Below, piece by piece: positions 1 to 9,109 of a stretch of 64,000 bases of DNA. The notes below the pieces were generated by a model. It saw only the letters and a list, made by a program, of their open reading frames with translations, had not been told where the DNA came from and did no database searches. Origin of the DNA: Marinilabilia rubra (GTDB taxonomy: Bacteria > Bacteroidota > Bacteroidia > Bacteroidales > Marinilabiliaceae). The DNA lies in the NCBI RefSeq assembly GCF_003121985.1, contig NZ_QEWP01000004.1, positions 248,001-312,000 on the forward strand. Reading direction: 5' to 3'. Position numbers and translations under genes: made by a program. Position 1 is the stretch's first letter, and each line of letters starts with the position of its first letter.

Positions 1-1
1 A

Positions 2-91
2 TCTGAGGACGTTCGTCGCATCTGGCCGTTTTTCAGAGACCGTCGCATTGATGCCTACAGCGGGATTACCAAGCGGTTTTTGGATGAATAA
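2..91 (+). CDS. C-terminal fragment of an unidentified protein, cut by window start
   Basis: An open frame enters from the left edge and ends at TAA 89-91, leaving 29 residues. The tail is aromatic and basic (it contains IWPFFRDRRIDAY). I do not recognise the family. The frame is supported only by being open from the edge and by plausible protein composition. The next gene, sfsA, is on the opposite strand and converges on it. Confidence 0.5.
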   Translation, partial: SEDVRRIWPFFRDRRIDAYSGITKRFLDE

Positions 92-469
92 ACAGTGTTC
101 ACCCAACATTGAGCTGGCAAAAGAGCCTCTGCCTTTTCTTCTTTAGGCTGGTCGGAAAAGGTCCTGCATCGCGGATATGTTAAGTTCTGAGACCAGAATA
201 ATCCCTGCATCGGCGGGCGCAAGATTTGAACCGCCGGTTTGACGGATTCACAGCTGCAGGAAACATTTCTACCGCCGGTTGGGCTCCCGCACCGATGGAG
301 ACATCCAATCTGCCGTAGAAAAGGGTCTCCCACGGATGCGGGAAAGATTTCTACCACAGATTTGTTGTAAAACCCGGTACGGGAAGGTTTTCTGAGGTAG
401 AAAAAGCGCTTTCCTCCACGCAGGGCCTGTTCTGTATTCCGGAAAATCGCGATCAAATTCAGAAACGAT
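92..469. other. 378-bp intergenic region, no supported gene
   Basis: This stretch lies between two convergent genes. A long open frame exists on the minus strand (55-504), but it overlaps both neighbours' ends, has no recognisable domain, and its residues are rich in Cys, Arg and Ser as in translated noncoding DNA. Two related pieces, TTTCTACCGCCGGT near 268 and TTTCTACCACAGAT near 349, suggest degenerate repeat sequence. I see no tRNA or terminator-like hairpin. Confidence 0.4.
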
Positions 470-1162
470 CTATATTTCGAATGGTAAGACGTCCCTAAGC
501 ACAATACCTTCAGGAGAAACCTCAGCCTGAACAGGAAATACCTCTACGCCTGCATTTACCGCTTTCTTTAAAGTCTCAGAATAACCCGGATCTATTTCCG
601 TGGCGGGAGCAAAAACCTCCACATCCATACGCTGAATAATATAAAGCATTACCGCCCTGTATCCCTCTCCTTTAAGTCTGATCAAGGTTTCCAGGTGTTT
701 GCGTCCCCGAGTGGTAACTGCATCCGGGAACAGAGCATAACGCCCCTCTTTCAGGGTTACATTTTTCACCTCAATAAAGCAAGTCTCTTCATCGTTCTGC
801 GCCATTACATCCAGCCGGCTGTCATGGATTTTCTTTTCGGGAACAACCCTGGTATACCCTGTAAGTCCCGGAATTTCGTCATTGCGAACCGCTTCCACCG
901 CAAGTTGATTGGGACGCCCGGTATGAATGCCAACCCAGCCCCCGTTGATGAGAATCATTTCCCAGGTAAACCGGGTCTTGCGTTTGGGATCGTTTACAGG
1001 AGAAAGAAATACCTCTGCCCCCTCCTCTATACAGCTTTTCATAGAGCCACTATTGGTGCAATGTGCCACCACTTCGGCGCCATCATCAAGCTTCACATCG
1101 GTCAAAAATCGTTTGTATCTTTTTATAAGGCGCCCATGCACCAATTTTTGATTAAAAAACAT
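470..1162 (-). CDS. sfsA: SfsA family DNA/RNA nuclease (sugar fermentation stimulation protein)
   Basis: A 230-residue protein matching the usual SfsA length. The N-terminal part is the OB-like SfsA domain (LVHGRLIKRYKRFLTDV, then HCTNSGSMKSC). The C-terminal part is the PD-(D/E)XK-like domain, with DSRLD near residue 115 and FIEVKNVTL near 130 carrying the E-x-K pair, followed by FPDAVTTRGRKHLETL, a strongly conserved SfsA segment. E. coli SfsA was named from a maltose phenotype and later reported to bind and cut nucleic acids; its physiological role is unsettled. The gene stands alone on the minus strand. The start at 1162 is the only ATG that keeps the N-terminal domain complete. Confidence 0.93.
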   Translation of the reverse strand: MFFNQKLVHGRLIKRYKRFLTDVKLDDGAEVVAHCTNSGSMKSCIEEGAEVFLSPVNDPKRKTRFTWEMILINGGWVGIHTGRPNQLAVEAVRNDEIPGLTGYTRVVPEKKIHDSRLDVMAQNDEETCFIEVKNVTLKEGRYALFPDAVTTRGRKHLETLIRLKGEGYRAVMLYIIQRMDVEVFAPATEIDPGYSETLKKAVNAGVEVFPVQAEVSPEGIVLRDVLPFEI

Positions 1163-1307
1163 TAAAAGAATATTTTAAGTTGATTTTTTAGACAAAATTT
1201 TAATTCTTTGCACCCCGAGGATAATTAGGCCCCTTATAGGGGAATGAAACCTGTGATTCAGTAAAAAGGTTCACAAAAACAGAGTCTAACAAAAAAATCA
1301 TAGAAAA

Positions 1308-1568
1308 ATGGAATGCAGATCCAATTGTGGTGCCTGTTGCATAATCCCTTCAATTTCATCTCCCATCCCAGGCATGCCCGAAGGTAAACCTGCCGGCGTG
1401 CCATGCATTCACCTAACCAACGATTTCCGATGTGGCATATTTCACTCCCCTGATCGTCCGGCTATCTGCGGTGGTTTCCAGGCCGAAAAACTGGTGTGTG
1501 GAGACAACCGGGAAGATGCCCTGCGGACACTGGCGGATTTGCAGGGAATTGAGGTCAGTGGTCAGTAA
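1308..1568 (+). CDS. YkgJ-type cysteine cluster protein
   Basis: An 86-residue protein with the cysteine pattern of the YkgJ/UPF0153 family: CRSNCGACC at residues 3-11, CIHL near 37, CGIF near 46, then RPAIC near 55. These cysteines probably bind zinc or an iron-sulfur cluster, but no biochemical role is established for this small form. It is transcribed divergently from sfsA. The stop codon lies inside the start of a TCAGTGG-type heptamer repeat, so the last few residues may be repeat-derived. Confidence 0.85.
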   Translation: MECRSNCGACCIIPSISSPIPGMPEGKPAGVPCIHLTNDFRCGIFHSPDRPAICGGFQAEKLVCGDNREDALRTLADLQGIEVSGQ

Positions 1569-1614
1569 TCAGTAGTCAGTAGTCAGTGGTCTGTGGTCAG
1601 TAGTCTGTGATCAG
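1553..1614 (+). repeat. Degenerate heptamer tandem repeat (TCAGTAG/TCAGTGG)
   Basis: About nine imperfect 7-bp units of the form TCAGTRG run from the 3' end of the YkgJ-type gene into the intergenic space. Related shorter tracts on either strand occur near 16738-16765, 19296-19320, 21793-21812, 21934-21966 and 61671-61690, always between genes or at their 3' ends. Confidence 0.8.
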
Positions 1615-1746
1615 CTGCCTTATTTTCCCTTAATCAGATTTTTAGATGTAAGATCTATAGATTTAAGATATTACTAATCATTGCACCATTCAACCATCCT
1701 ACCTTTCAACCACCCTCACCATACTCCTGGCCCCCTGCTCCATGCC

Positions 1747-4656
1747 TCAAATCTTCATAATATAATCCACCAGGTTATCTCCCTGTTCCAATCCCAGTTT
1801 TTTGCGCAATTTGTATCGGTTATTCTCAACGGCACGCGGGGTAATATTCATCAGTGAGGCAATCTCTTTCGACGACATATTCATGCGTAAATAGGCAGCA
1901 AGGCGCATTTCTCTCGCTGATAAATCTTTGTGCTGATCCGTCAGGCGTTTTAAAAACTCTTCATGAACCTGCTCCAGGTGAGTTTCAAATATTTCCCAGT
2001 GTGCGTCATTATCAATATCACGATCTATCTGACGAATAACAGTTCCAACCTTCTTTTCAACAACTTTAGGATCATCAGCCTTTCTTACTTTCTGCAGTTC
2101 TTCCTTCACTTTTATCAGAAACTCGTTTTTGTGAATGATATGCATGGTAGAGTTCGCCAGCTCTTTTTCTTTATGTTTCATATTGTTACGCAACTTTTCG
2201 TTACGCAATCGGATCATCTCCTTTTCATTTTCAAGAGCCTCACGTTTTAATACCTCTTCCTTTTCCCGGTATTTTTCACGTTCACGGATCTTTTCGCGTT
2301 GCCTGCTTTTCTCTGCAATACGATGCGTTATCCATAAGACAAGGGCAAACAGGAGCAGAGCTAATAAAAAGTAACTAACCTTTGCCAGGGTTGTCCGGTG
2401 CCACGGAGGCAAAACTTCAAAACTAACTTCGGCTGTTTTGGTTTGAACGCCGTGCACATTTCTGGCTCGCACTTTAAAGGTGTATTCTCCTTCGGGTAAC
2501 CGTGTAAACTGCCGGTTTTGTATGGGGCCCCACGAAGACCACCCTGAATCAAACCCCTCCAGCAGAGTAGAATATTCAACTTCGCCGCTGCCAAACCAGG
2601 TCGCAGAGTAAAAAACCTCAAAGGCATTTGCTTTATACTTAAATACAGGTGTAAAGTCCTGATCAGGATCTTCACTGCTGCGAAAGAACAAAAGACCCGG
2701 CTTATTTTGACTTCGAAAGCCCCGTATATGAACATCAAAAGGTTGATAATAATTGACATCATTGGTCACAGAATATTGGCCAAAGCCATCTTCAATACCA
2801 AAAAAAGCGGTTTCTTCGTTGAGGACAAATACCGACTCAAAACCATTAACAAGTTTATGCTTTAGGGGAACTAAAGGATTATCAATTTTTTTAAATGTGC
2901 CATCTTCCTGATACCTGAGAACTCCGACTCCATCGTCGGTAAAAAACCAAATATTGTCATATTGGTCCTGATGCAAATGAGTCGGGTAATTACCATTGAG
3001 GAAAAAGTATTCAAGAGTATCTCGCACAAAAGTGTTACGGTTATCACCCTCGAGGGTATAGATACCTTCTGGTGAAGTAAACACAAGACGATCATCGATT
3101 TTGGATAAAGAAAATCCTGAAAAATCATCCAGGCCCCAAAATTCCTCATTTCTCTGAATATTTTCAATACCCGAATAGGAACTGTTAAACCGAAGTTTCA
3201 TTAAGCCAATCAATCCATGTGCCACCCATAAATCGCCGTTTTTATCCCATTCCATAAACCGTGATGATTCAGAAAATTCATCCACCATTTTCTCAAAGTT
3301 CCATTGTCCGTCCTGCCCACGTTTTAGCAAAAGAAGCCCTGAATAGGTTCCAACCAGCATAGCATCCTCAGATCCGGGAATTTTCCGAAACAACCAGGCA
3401 CCTCTGATTGTAGAAGGTGTAATGAGTCTGGCAACCTGATTTTCAACATGGAAAACCCCAAGGTTATGGCCTAAAAGCATCTCCCCTGTTTGTTCATCCT
3501 GATAAATGGACCAGACCTGCCCGTTAGATCCTTTAATCATTTTAAAATCATCCCGGTTTTTTGTAGGACTTGAGAAGTCTTCCTCAGAAATAGTATATAA
3601 GGCCTGATTGGTTCCAAAATAAAACTGGTCATCCATCCTGGTCATTTGATAACCGGTTCCGATATCAAAATATCCCTCAATGAAACTGACGGCCGAATTG
3701 TAGTTAACCCGCGCTATTCCATTATCCAGGGCTGCCCAGATATTTCTTTGCTGATCCACAAAAATATCCAGCACCGTATTGTTGTTTAGCCCCTTGTCCT
3801 TATTGGCAACCATCTTGATATCTCCATTAGAATCAATAATCACCACGCCCGACTGAATAGTTCCAAGGGCCAGATCATCACCAATAGTAGTTCCGCAAAA
3901 GATGTTGGCATCTTGTAAGAAACTGTTTGCACTCACGTCCCATTTTTCGATGCCATTCATATCCCATAAATACAAACCATAGTCCATGGTTCCTATTACC
4001 ATTTTCTCATTCGAGATGGAAAGTATTGCCCCAATGGTTTTATCTATAAATACATCCCCCCCTGGAACCTTGTAAAGTGCATCATTGCGAAGCTCCATGA
4101 GTCCCTCTACATCATCCTGTACCAACACCATCCCATTGACAATAAAAGCCTCTGAAATACGGGATACAGGCTCAATTACCTTTACTGATTCTTCGGGCGT
4201 ATAGATACAGAGTGCATTGTGACTCTGAAAGATGTATCTGTCATTAAGTTTGAAAATATTCCAGTATTCGCCATAATCTGCCACCTCAAACTGTTCCCTC
4301 AGAGAGAAATAATAGAAGTTGCCTGTTGAGTCTGTCTTATAATATCCAAATTCATCAGTAGCGCCAATAAAAATGCGCTCATTTTCGGCATACACAGAAC
4401 GAACCAGATCGTTTTCCAAACTTGGGTGCATTGGAAAAGACCGCCACCGGGAACCATCATATTCAATAACACCGTTGTTGTTGGCAAAATAAAGCAGACC
4501 ATTTTCTGCCTGAGAAACATTCCAATTCTGGGTTGCTCCGCCATACTGGCGTCTGTTGAAATATTCAATTTCGGAGATACCATATTCAACAGGATTAGCT
4601 TTAACCGCTAAAATTCCTAAAATCCCAAAAAGAAAAAGCAAAAAATATCGGTTCAT
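1747..4656 (-). CDS. Membrane-bound propeller/Y_Y_Y sensor with LuxR-type HTH
   Basis: A 969-residue protein. It begins with a signal peptide (residues 1-20). Residues ~20-650 form a periplasmic beta-propeller of Reg_prop-like repeats (for example WNVSQAENGLLYFANNNGVI and NIWAALDNGIARV). Next comes a Y_Y_Y domain (~650-735, with EYSTLLEGFDSGWSSW and LPEGEYTFKVRARN), then one membrane helix (~745-765), a long charged coiled coil (~765-850), and a C-terminal LuxR-family helix-turn-helix (~905-969: SAREMRLAAYLRMNMSSKEI, ITPRAVENNRYKLRKKLGL). No histidine kinase or receiver domain is visible, so it is probably a one-component transmembrane transcription regulator. It sits 11 bp downstream of the OmpA-family gene on the same strand and is probably cotranscribed. 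Confidence 0.88.
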   Translation of the reverse strand: MNRYFLLFLFGILGILAVKANPVEYGISEIEYFNRRQYGGATQNWNVSQAENGLLYFANNNGVIEYDGSRWRSFPMHPSLENDLVRSVYAENERIFIGATDEFGYYKTDSTGNFYYFSLREQFEVADYGEYWNIFKLNDRYIFQSHNALCIYTPEESVKVIEPVSRISEAFIVNGMVLVQDDVEGLMELRNDALYKVPGGDVFIDKTIGAILSISNEKMVIGTMDYGLYLWDMNGIEKWDVSANSFLQDANIFCGTTIGDDLALGTIQSGVVIIDSNGDIKMVANKDKGLNNNTVLDIFVDQQRNIWAALDNGIARVNYNSAVSFIEGYFDIGTGYQMTRMDDQFYFGTNQALYTISEEDFSSPTKNRDDFKMIKGSNGQVWSIYQDEQTGEMLLGHNLGVFHVENQVARLITPSTIRGAWLFRKIPGSEDAMLVGTYSGLLLLKRGQDGQWNFEKMVDEFSESSRFMEWDKNGDLWVAHGLIGLMKLRFNSSYSGIENIQRNEEFWGLDDFSGFSLSKIDDRLVFTSPEGIYTLEGDNRNTFVRDTLEYFFLNGNYPTHLHQDQYDNIWFFTDDGVGVLRYQEDGTFKKIDNPLVPLKHKLVNGFESVFVLNEETAFFGIEDGFGQYSVTNDVNYYQPFDVHIRGFRSQNKPGLLFFRSSEDPDQDFTPVFKYKANAFEVFYSATWFGSGEVEYSTLLEGFDSGWSSWGPIQNRQFTRLPEGEYTFKVRARNVHGVQTKTAEVSFEVLPPWHRTTLAKVSYFLLALLLFALVLWITHRIAEKSRQREKIREREKYREKEEVLKREALENEKEMIRLRNEKLRNNMKHKEKELANSTMHIIHKNEFLIKVKEELQKVRKADDPKVVEKKVGTVIRQIDRDIDNDAHWEIFETHLEQVHEEFLKRLTDQHKDLSAREMRLAAYLRMNMSSKEIASLMNITPRAVENNRYKLRKKLGLEQGDNLVDYIMKI

Positions 4657-4667
4657 AGTTTTCAGGG

Positions 4668-6641
4668 TTATAATATGCGCATTTCAGTTCTTCGATTCTT
4701 CGCTCGTCCTTCTGCTGTATCATTACTTTCTATTGGCTGACTGAAACCATAACCTTTATACTCCAGGCGGGTTTCGTCAATACCTTCTTTAACAAGATAA
4801 TTATAGACTGCTCTGGCCCGGTTTTCAGATAATGTCAGGTTGTATTCTTCGGTTCCCACATTATCGGTGTGTCCTTCAAGCATAATCCGTACATCCGGAT
4901 TATTGGCAAGAAAATCAACCACTTCATCCAATTCCACTTTAGACTCAGGCTTTAATTCATAAGAGTCTGTTTCGAAGAAAACATTTTCGAGACGCACCGT
5001 GGCACCTTCTTTAATAGGCTTAAGTCCAATGTCCAGATAATAAGGCTTATCAACCGGATGATCCCCCTTCAGATTAAAGTTTCCTGAGTAAAACAAATAC
5101 CCCGGATGATCAGCTTTGAAGGCATATTCTCCACCAACAGGCAAAGAAACAAGAAACTGGCCAGAGAAGCTGTTTCCATAGGACTTGATAATTGTTTCAC
5201 CGGTTTGCAGACTTTTCAACTGAAAATCGGCTGGTAACACCTCTCCGGTTTCCACATCATATACTTTCCCTTTTACATAAAGTACAGGGTTGGGCCTTAA
5301 TTCCTCAGGAAGGCTGAAGCTGTAAATATCTTTGGCGCCTGTATCAGCAACTCTTCCATCGGATGAAAAATAGGCTTCATCTCCTCTTGCAGTAACTATC
5401 AGCCCTATTTCGTCTTTAGAAGTATTGATCGGATATCCCATATTTTCAGGAGAAGTCCAGGTTCCCTGATCATCTTTCCGGCTCATAAACAAATCCATTC
5501 CTCCCATGCCCTGGTGACCATTGGATGAGAAGTAAAGTGTTTGTCCGTCGTGGTGAAGAAAAGGAGAATTCTCATCACCTCTGGTATTGATGGTATCTCC
5601 AAGGTTCTTCAGATTGCCAAAATATGGTGTTCCATCTTCTTTAATACCCTGTATGGTAGCCTGCCAGATGTCCTTGCCTCCTGCACCTTTGCCACGGTTG
5701 CTAATAAAATAAAGCGTTTGTCCGTCAGCAGCAAAATGGGGCTGGCTTTCCCAGAAAGGGCTATTCACAGGAGCACCGATATTTACAGGTGCACTCCATC
5801 CCTGATTGGTTTTACGGGAAAAATAGATGTCACAGCTCCCTTTGGAATCGGATCGTCCACAACCGGTATAAAACATCCAGTTACCATCGGCCGACAGGGT
5901 TTGTGCACCTTCGTTGCTCCGGGTATTCAGATGCCCCAGCAACACATGACGTTCCTGCCATTGTCCGTTGCTGTCAGCCTGCGACACATAAAAATCTTCC
6001 TGATAGAAAACCGAGGATTTTGGCAGTTCTTCTCCTTTTTGGCGGTACAATTGCATATCGCGTGGCATAAGGACGGTGATTACCATGGTTTGCTCATCTG
6101 CAGTAATGCTTGGCCAGTATTCATCAAATTCACTGTTTACACCTTCTCCGGCACTTTTAAGATCTATTTCATACGGATTGGCCTTTGCTTCTTTCACAAA
6201 TGCCACCCTGTTTATCATCGCTTCAGCCCTTTTGCGACCCTCCTCATTTTTCGATAACTCTTTATATCTCTTAAAATGCTCAATGGAAAGATCATATTTT
6301 TCGGCATTATACGCGGCAATTCCAATGTTGTAATAGGTTGGTAAATAGAAAGTGGAGTCCACCTTAAGGGCTTTTTGCAATATATCCAGCTCTTTGATCC
6401 ATTGCTGCTGACTGTGATACAAGTCTCCAAGCAACAGCATGGGTTCCATAAACCGGGCCTCTTTATCCAATGCTTTAAACAATAATTCCTTGGCCTCATC
6501 AAGGTTGCCTGCCGCATAATGGCTCCGGCCCTCCTGGTAAAACTTAATGGCCCTTTTATTGTCGACACTATAACGTGATTGTGCTTCGGAAATAAGGGAT
6601 ATCCCTGATAAAAGTATAAAAAGAAGCAGCATTTTTCTCAT
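4668..6641 (-). CDS. PorE-like OmpA-family protein (TPR, PD40 propeller, CRD, OmpA)
   Basis: A 657-residue exported protein. Domains in order: signal peptide (1-20); TPR helices (~25-150, e.g. YYNIGIAAYNAEKYDLSIEH); PD40/WD40-like repeats (~165-440, e.g. SADGNWMFYTGCG, HHDGQTLYFSSNGHQGMGG); a carboxypeptidase-like regulatory domain (~455-535, KGKVYDVETGEVLPADFQL); and a C-terminal OmpA peptidoglycan-binding domain (~550-657) with the binding motif EGHTDNVG and LSENRARAV. This is the architecture of PorE in type 9 secretion systems, which anchors the machinery to peptidoglycan. Similar proteins exist outside that role and no other T9SS gene is nearby, so PorE function is inferred. The LuxR-propeller regulator follows directly. 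Confidence 0.85.
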   Translation of the reverse strand: MRKMLLLFILLSGISLISEAQSRYSVDNKRAIKFYQEGRSHYAAGNLDEAKELLFKALDKEARFMEPMLLLGDLYHSQQQWIKELDILQKALKVDSTFYLPTYYNIGIAAYNAEKYDLSIEHFKRYKELSKNEEGRKRAEAMINRVAFVKEAKANPYEIDLKSAGEGVNSEFDEYWPSITADEQTMVITVLMPRDMQLYRQKGEELPKSSVFYQEDFYVSQADSNGQWQERHVLLGHLNTRSNEGAQTLSADGNWMFYTGCGRSDSKGSCDIYFSRKTNQGWSAPVNIGAPVNSPFWESQPHFAADGQTLYFISNRGKGAGGKDIWQATIQGIKEDGTPYFGNLKNLGDTINTRGDENSPFLHHDGQTLYFSSNGHQGMGGMDLFMSRKDDQGTWTSPENMGYPINTSKDEIGLIVTARGDEAYFSSDGRVADTGAKDIYSFSLPEELRPNPVLYVKGKVYDVETGEVLPADFQLKSLQTGETIIKSYGNSFSGQFLVSLPVGGEYAFKADHPGYLFYSGNFNLKGDHPVDKPYYLDIGLKPIKEGATVRLENVFFETDSYELKPESKVELDEVVDFLANNPDVRIMLEGHTDNVGTEEYNLTLSENRARAVYNYLVKEGIDETRLEYKGYGFSQPIESNDTAEGRAKNRRTEMRIL

Positions 6642-6728
6642 GAAACCGTTTTTTTGTATTTGGTTCTCAAAATCTGTAAGTATAGAATAAATAGTTAGTT
6701 AGTATTTTACAACGATTGAACCGTTTCT

Positions 6729-7493
6729 TTAGTTGCGGTTTTTAGCAGCAAATTCCATTTTGTTGCCACTTTCTATGATTTCACGTGTAGCATGCATCAA
6801 CGCACTGGGATCATCTTTATAGTCACATGTTTTCACTGGAGCATGAATAACCAGAGCAGCTCTTCCGGGCACAATATTGAGGAACCCACGGCGCTTGATT
6901 CTCCATGAGTTAACAATGGTAAGAGGCAATATGGGTAATTCAAGTTCGAGGGCCAGTTTAAACGCCCCCCGCTTAAAAGGCAGCATTTTAGAGGTAGCAC
7001 TTCTGGTGCCTTCCGGAAACATAACTACAGATGAGCCGTCGGCCAGTTTGCGTTGGGCTTCTTCAAGCGAATGAGCTGCTGAAACGGCTGATGTGCGGTC
7101 GATAAATATATGCCCCACTTTTTCGCTGGCATACCCAATAAATGGAATTCTGCGCAATTCCTTTTTCATGACCCACTTAAAATCGATACCCAGATGGGCA
7201 TATAAAAGAAAAATATCAAACCCGGTCTGATGATTGGCTACCACCACATACGATTGTCCCTTTACAACATTCTCTCTTCCGTGTACCTTCACAAATACCG
7301 GAGTAAGCCAACAGGTGATTTTGGCCCACATGCTGCCCCAGAAACTCCCGGCTCGGGGAGAGACAATGATAGCAAACAAAGCCGCCAGGATAGCACAAAC
7401 AATGGAATTAACCAGCATTAAGGGCAGATAAACAGGCCATTTATATAGTTGGTAAAGCCAATACCATGAAGGAGTAGAGTTTTTTTCAGACAT
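6729..7493 (-). CDS. plsC: 1-acyl-sn-glycerol-3-phosphate acyltransferase (PlsC-like)
   Basis: A 254-residue membrane-associated acyltransferase that would convert lysophosphatidic acid to phosphatidic acid in phospholipid synthesis. It has an N-terminal hydrophobic segment (~18-45), the catalytic NHX4D motif as NHQTGFD (~87-93), and the substrate-binding FPEGTRS motif (~158-164). Length and motif spacing fit PlsC. It is separated from the OmpA-family gene by 87 bp and is probably its own unit. Other lysophospholipid acyltransferases share these motifs, so the exact substrate is inferred. Confidence 0.88.
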   Translation of the reverse strand: MSEKNSTPSWYWLYQLYKWPVYLPLMLVNSIVCAILAALFAIIVSPRAGSFWGSMWAKITCWLTPVFVKVHGRENVVKGQSYVVVANHQTGFDIFLLYAHLGIDFKWVMKKELRRIPFIGYASEKVGHIFIDRTSAVSAAHSLEEAQRKLADGSSVVMFPEGTRSATSKMLPFKRGAFKLALELELPILPLTIVNSWRIKRRGFLNIVPGRAALVIHAPVKTCDYKDDPSALMHATREIIESGNKMEFAAKNRN

Positions 7494-7503
7494 TCAACTA
7501 TTT

Positions 7504-7583
7504 AATAGATCGTTAGATTTTTTGATTCCTGCCTGACGGCAGTCAGGAAAGATGTAAGATTGTTCATATAATCTTGATATACT
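7504..7583 (+). repeat. Dispersed hairpin repeat, copy 1
   Basis: This is one of three related copies (others at 15682-15760 and 59579-59655). All contain TAGATCGTTAGA, then CCTGCCTGACGGCAGTCAGG, then AAGATNTAAGAT. The central 20-mer can form either of two alternative stems (CTGCC/GGCAG or CCTGAC/GTCAGG). The copy lies just upstream of the plsC start. The rest of the 7494-8147 gap is noncoding apart from the repeat at 7776 and the rplS promoter. Confidence 0.85.
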
Positions 7584-7775
7584 AAATTTTTGCAATTAAA
7601 TCCTTTGGATCACAAATAACTTGCTTGAAGTTTACTGCAAAACATCAACAGACATATTCTATAGGTCACAAAATTAACATCACAGAACAAAAATAATATA
7701 ATTAACTACATTTCACGAATGAACAGACCACTATTAGGACCGTATTTTCCTGCTCTTTGGTCCAGTTTCGAGGGT

Positions 7776-7807
7776 CGTGTCATTCTGAACGGAGTGAAGA
7801 ATCTCCC
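7776..7807 (+). repeat. Dispersed 'CATTCTGAACGGAGTGAAG' intergenic repeat
   Basis: The segment starting CGTGTCATTCTGAACG and continuing GAGTGAAGAATCT resembles a short intergenic repeat common in Bacteroidota, whose translation (CHSERSEES) often appears in spurious ORFs. The open frame 7757-7996 that covers it is therefore not called. Only one copy is seen in this window; its identity as a genome-wide repeat is from memory of similar genomes. Confidence 0.6.
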
Positions 7808-8057
7808 TACTCCTTCTCCACTACCCCTCGTTTGCAACAAGAAGGTCTCTTAAACTCGCCTGTGACAAGGAACACATATCTTACGAACATTCCACCTCTC
7901 ACGATAAAAAGCATCCCCAGAGAAAACAGTCGTCAAAGACGACGGTTAAAAAAGCCCCGCGTTGCAAACGAGGGGCAGAATCAACACAAAAGGTAGAATC
8001 TCCTCAATCAAACCAAATAAAAACCCCGATACTTTTCCATAATTAAAAGAAAAACAC

Positions 8058-8065
8058 TACTTTTG
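8058..8065 (+). promoter_or_regulatory. rplS promoter, Bacteroidota -7 box
   Basis: TACTTTTG fits TAnnTTTG exactly and lies 82 bp upstream of the rplS start. No convincing -33 TTTG is visible at the right distance. The leader of roughly 75-80 nt is long enough to hold a regulatory structure, but I see no clear hairpin. Confidence 0.6.
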
Positions 8066-8147
8066 CAGCCGTTTCGTGTAATCTCTTACTGAACATGAGG
8101 AGTCAGATAATATTGCACGCTAAGTTAAATCTTCAAAAGCACAGACA

Positions 8148-8495
8148 ATGGATTTGATGAAAGTTGCTGAAGAGGCCTTTAAGTCCGGGATTGAAATGCC
8201 CGAATTCAGCGCAGGTGACACAATCTCGGTTCACTACAAAATTAAAGAGGGAAACAAAGAACGTGTTCAGGTTTTCCGTGGTACAGTGATCCAGATTAAA
8301 GGCAGCGGAAAGAACAAGCGTTTTACCGTTCGTAAAATTTCCAACAACGTTGGTATCGAGCGTATTTTCCCAATCGACTCACCGTTTATTGAGAAAATCG
8401 ACGTGAACCGCAAAGGTAAGGTTCGTCGCAAAAGAATTTACTACTTGCGTGAGCTTACTGGAAAGAAAGCCAGAATCAAAGAGAAAAGAGTTTAA
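8148..8495 (+). CDS. rplS: 50S ribosomal protein L19
   Basis: A 115-residue protein with the full L19 signature: [56 protein letters not shown], and a basic C-terminal tail containing [19 protein letters not shown]. It is a large-subunit protein at the interface with the 30S subunit. Here it is monocistronic: its own -7 box lies at 8058 and a strong intrinsic terminator follows 27 bp after the stop. In many bacteria rplS sits with rimM and trmD, which are absent here; standalone rplS is usual in Bacteroidota as far as I know. Confidence 0.98.
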   Translation: MDLMKVAEEAFKSGIEMPEFSAGDTISVHYKIKEGNKERVQVFRGTVIQIKGSGKNKRFTVRKISNNVGIERIFPIDSPFIEKIDVNRKGKVRRKRIYYLRELTGKKARIKEKRV

Positions 8496-8521
8496 TTCCT
8501 TCAGGGGAATTACCAGAAAAC

Positions 8522-8554
8522 AAAAAAGCTGTCTGAATTTCAGGCAGCTTTTTT
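8522..8554 (+). terminator. Intrinsic terminator of rplS
   Basis: The hairpin AAAAAAGCTG...CAGCTTTTTT, with inner pairing CTGAA/TTCAG, is followed by a T run. It lies 27 bp past the rplS stop. Confidence 0.9.
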
Positions 8555-8654
8555 TATATGCATTATTTGGGCTGCTGAAAAATCACTACCTCATTTTTTT
8601 ATTTCTAAGTAATTTGTCCTTTTTGGCATTGCCCCAAAACGGAACGAAAAAGGT

Positions 8655-8780
8655 CTAGTCCGTTTAAACCTATCCGCCCGCATCAGGCTCAATTTCCGGC
8701 TATCCCGCAAAGGCCTTTAAGTCGCCCATTAGGCCTTCTCGCCAACCGCCGGCCCGGAAAACGGACGAACCCGCGCGCAA
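8655..8780. other. GC-rich noncoding segment closed by an 8-bp stem
   Basis: This segment is clearly more GC-rich than its AT-rich surroundings. GTCCGTTT at ~8659 is complementary to AAACGGAC at ~8758, and smaller self-complementary pieces lie between them (for example AAAGGCCTTT). No frame is open across it on either strand and no tRNA T-arm consensus is present. It could be a repeat remnant or a structured RNA. Confidence 0.35.
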
Positions 8781-9109
8781 TTTAAATACTGAGATGCTTA
8801 GCTTTTTTAAATCAATCTTTCAGACCATAAATTCCTAAAATATTATAAAAAGTTCTCAAACAAAAACTTTTTCGGATTTTAAATAAACAATCTCCCACCT
8901 TCCCCCTTCAAAAACATCAAAACACACTGGTATTAAAAGATATAATCAATTTTCAGCAGTTCTGTTTAAACTTCTTTAGCCCCGATGCTTCCTAATTTAA
9001 TAAGACTTATTCTCTGCTTTTTGACGCTGAAGCAATTGGCTTCACAAATAACAAAGGCTGTAGCTTAAAATGGCGATTTTATTAAATTCCACCAATGCCT
9101 GCCTGGCAG

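Noticed and set aside
55-504. 149-codon minus-strand open frame between the first gene and sfsA
   Set aside because: It overlaps both neighbours' ends, has no recognisable domain, and its Cys/Arg/Ser-rich composition looks like translated noncoding sequence.
7757-7996. 79-codon plus-strand open frame
   Set aside because: It starts in a dispersed intergenic repeat whose translation (CHSERSEES) is a known source of spurious ORFs.
8655-8780. tRNA or rRNA gene in the GC-rich island
   Set aside because: No T-arm consensus, no acceptor-stem geometry and no rRNA signature could be found on either strand.
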